64,000 nucleotides of DNA, taken from assembly GCA_017625815.1 (NCBI GenBank), contig JAGAKD010000131.1:1-64000 (forward strand). The letters run 5' to 3'. The position numbers and the translations under genes were made by a program. The number at the start of each line of letters is the position of its first letter. Position 1 is the stretch's first letter. The DNA is from Lachnospiraceae bacterium. GTDB taxonomy: Bacteria > Bacillota > Clostridia > Lachnospirales > Lachnospiraceae. Of the stretch, positions 62,760-64,000 are shown piece by piece. The notes beneath the pieces are model-generated. The model was given only the letters and a program-made list of their open reading frames with translations, ran no database searches and was not told the DNA's origin.

Positions 62760-62770
62760 ACCACATTCTT
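62742..62770 (-). terminator. Rho-independent terminator of the ligase gene, with a promoter box in its loop
   Basis: AAGAATGTGG pairs perfectly with CCACATTCTT; the 9-base loop is TTTAACCCG, part of the box. The stem is followed by TTTTC. Confidence 0.8.
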
Positions 62771-62780
62771 GTAATTATTT

Positions 62781-64000
62781 TTAGAAGTCTGCTTCTCTCT
62801 TGTCAAGTCTAACTTCCTTGAAGATTGGGAAACGTAGACTCACTCCGCCTTTGTCATTCTTAGTCTCTTCAAAGAACTGGATTTCTGCTATCTTTCCGAT
62901 GTAGTAAACCTGATTGTGCCAGATTTCATCTCTCATCCAGTCACTAAATCCTGAGCCTACTTTTACTATGTTGCCATCCTTGTATCTAACATGAATAGCA
63001 CCAAGAGTGTTAGCAAGTCTTCCCTCTCCTGCTTCAACTCCTACTATTTCAAGGTCGAGAGTATCCATCTTCTTTACCTTGAGAAGATTGTTAGTTCTCT
63101 TAAACTCATAAGGAGCATCACAAATGTTAATCATTACTCCTTCCTCACCCTCTGCTGTGAGTTGGTCCAAGTACTTAGTGATTTCTGCAGTATCCTTGCC
63201 CCTATAAAGAACAGGAAGAAGTTCGAAGTAAGTACGCTTTGTAGTACCAAAAAGACCTTCGAGAAGATTTCTACGTTCATCGTAAGTATGTTCACACATC
63301 TGAGTCCTGAATTCTTCTATAGTAAGAATATCAAAAACCAGCATCTTAACACCATGCTTCTCACCATCTTTACGAGTGATTTTCATAGTCTGCTTGTACT
63401 GCTCCTTAGAAGAAAGTCCGAGAGGGTTGGCAAGAAGAGTGATTTCACCATCGAGTACTATTCCATCAGGGAAAGTAGTAAAGAGTTCAGCTGCAAGCTC
63501 AGTAAGACCTTCATACTTCTGACCTGCACGAGTGTAAAATGAAACTTCTCCATTTTCACGGATAGCAATAATCCTTCCGCCGTCTATCTTCCTAGTGAGA
63601 GCAAAAGTCTTTCCTTCTACGTATTCTGGCTTGTCGAAGTACTTATTGGCAAGTTGGACGTTAAATACAGGAATTAAACCCGGAATTACTGCATTTATAG
63701 TCTTGGCATCACAACCAATAGTGAATTCTTTACGAATAATTTGTTCGAGAAGTATAGCAGCATCTGGATCACTAACAGCAACCCCATCAATAAAGTCCTG
63801 ACACAAACCGATAATCTGGTCTGTACCAGTATTATGTTGGGAAAGATAGGTAAGAAGCTCAAAAACAGAATGAACACCTGTAATTGAAGTCTCTGGGACT
63901 ACTTTGTTAAGCTTTTTACCTGAAATACCGAAAGTTGTATAGGGATTAAACGCAAACTGAAGATATGTTAGGATTATAACATTCTCTTTCCACTTCTCAA
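62781..64000 (-). CDS. ATP-dependent DNA ligase, 5' end beyond the window
   Basis: LTRKIDGGRIIAI is motif I, with the lysine that carries AMP. YTRAGQKYEGLTE, GIVLDGEITLL (motif III/IIIa), the GEEGVMIN motif IV and the LLKVKK motif V follow, with an OB-fold end. The reading frame is open to the right edge (about 406 aa present), and the upstream part FNPYTTFGIS fits the N-terminal region of T4-like phage ligases. It seals nicks in phage DNA replication and repair. Terminator directly behind the gene. Confidence 0.93.
   Translation of the reverse strand, partial: EKWKENVIILTYLQFAFNPYTTFGISGKKLNKVVPETSITGVHSVFELLTYLSQHNTGTDQIIGLCQDFIDGVAVSDPDAAILLEQIIRKEFTIGCDAKTINAVIPGLIPVFNVQLANKYFDKPEYVEGKTFALTRKIDGGRIIAIRENGEVSFYTRAGQKYEGLTELAAELFTTFPDGIVLDGEITLLANPLGLSSKEQYKQTMKITRKDGEKHGVKMLVFDILTIEEFRTQMCEHTYDERRNLLEGLFGTTKRTYFELLPVLYRGKDTAEITKYLDQLTAEGEEGVMINICDAPYEFKRTNNLLKVKKMDTLDLEIVGVEAGEGRLANTLGAIHVRYKDGNIVKVGSGFSDWMRDEIWHNQVYYIGKIAEIQFFEETKNDKGGVSLRFPIFKEVRLDKREADF

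Noticed and set aside
62991..63542. Plus-strand ORF of 183 aa opposite the DNA ligase
   Set aside because: The ligase frame has all conserved motifs; the antisense frame is Ser/Leu/Phe-rich with no motif and no start signal.
1..64000. Alternative genetic code (TGA or TAG recoded)
   Set aside because: TGA, TAA and TAG all act as stops at gene ends with coupled starts; no gene runs through them except the frameshifted methyltransferase.

Overview
The window reads as part of a large, AT-rich, strictly lytic-looking bacteriophage genome from a low-GC, anaerobic Firmicutes (Clostridia-like) host. This is inferred from four things seen in the sequence: strong GGAGG-type ribosome binding sites before almost every gene, host-like TATAAT boxes, an oxygen-sensitive class III ribonucleotide reductase, and an AbrB-type regulator. 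All supported genes lie on the minus strand, so transcription runs from high to low coordinates. Genes are short and tightly packed, with many 1-20 base overlaps. No terminase, capsid, polymerase or integrase was seen, so the phage assignment rests on the ligase, fibre-like proteins, self-splicing intron, anti-restriction genes and overall architecture.

Layout from high to low coordinates. 62.7-64 kb: ATP-dependent DNA ligase, running off the edge. 59.4-62.7 kb: small early-type genes including an ArdA-like anti-restriction protein. 55.1-59.3 kb: a dNTP module (glutaredoxin, NrdD, NrdG, ferredoxin-thioredoxin-reductase-like protein) in which nrdD is interrupted by a group I intron carrying a homing endonuclease. 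40-55 kb: dozens of tiny genes, many encoding zinc ribbons or small proteins ending in an I-x-W strand, plus AbrB and an HNH endonuclease. 33-40 kb: two or three DNA methyltransferases (one frameshifted), an HNH endonuclease, a P-loop protein, a Lar-like protein and a long acidic coiled-coil protein. 16-33 kb: small genes plus an MT-A70-like methyltransferase, ribosomal protein bS21, a nucleotidyltransferase, GatB/YqeY, a cyclic-phosphate receiver-domain protein, a Thg1-like polymerase, and membrane and lipoproteins. 12-14 kb: an acidic ferritin-like/zinc-ribbon/DUF4314 protein. 3.7-12 kb: two giant BspA-type leucine-rich-repeat proteins, likely host-recognition fibres. 0-3.7 kb: small membrane proteins and a TerD-domain protein.

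Three promoter architectures stand out. (1) Between 41.8 and 62.8 kb, fifteen promoters carry TTAACCCGCC or a close variant exactly 21 bases upstream of TATAAT, and two more carry TTAACTATCA at the same distance from a TATAAT-like hexamer. This looks like a dedicated activator or sigma-factor box. (2) GCTAAATTAtATG, seven copies, lies 27-45 bases upstream of the fibre, acidic-protein, glutaredoxin/nrdD and intron-endonuclease genes and resembles a late-promoter element. (3) Plain TATTGTATAATATA promoters, often directly after a rho-independent terminator, serve the left half. Several transcription units have long structured leaders.

Functionally, the window combines DNA precursor supply and ligation, evasion of restriction (methyltransferases, ArdA, Lar), translation or RNA-end modification (bS21, Thg1-like, GatB/YqeY, receiver-domain protein, nucleotidyltransferase) and host recognition (LRR proteins). 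Most of the small genes are of unknown function.
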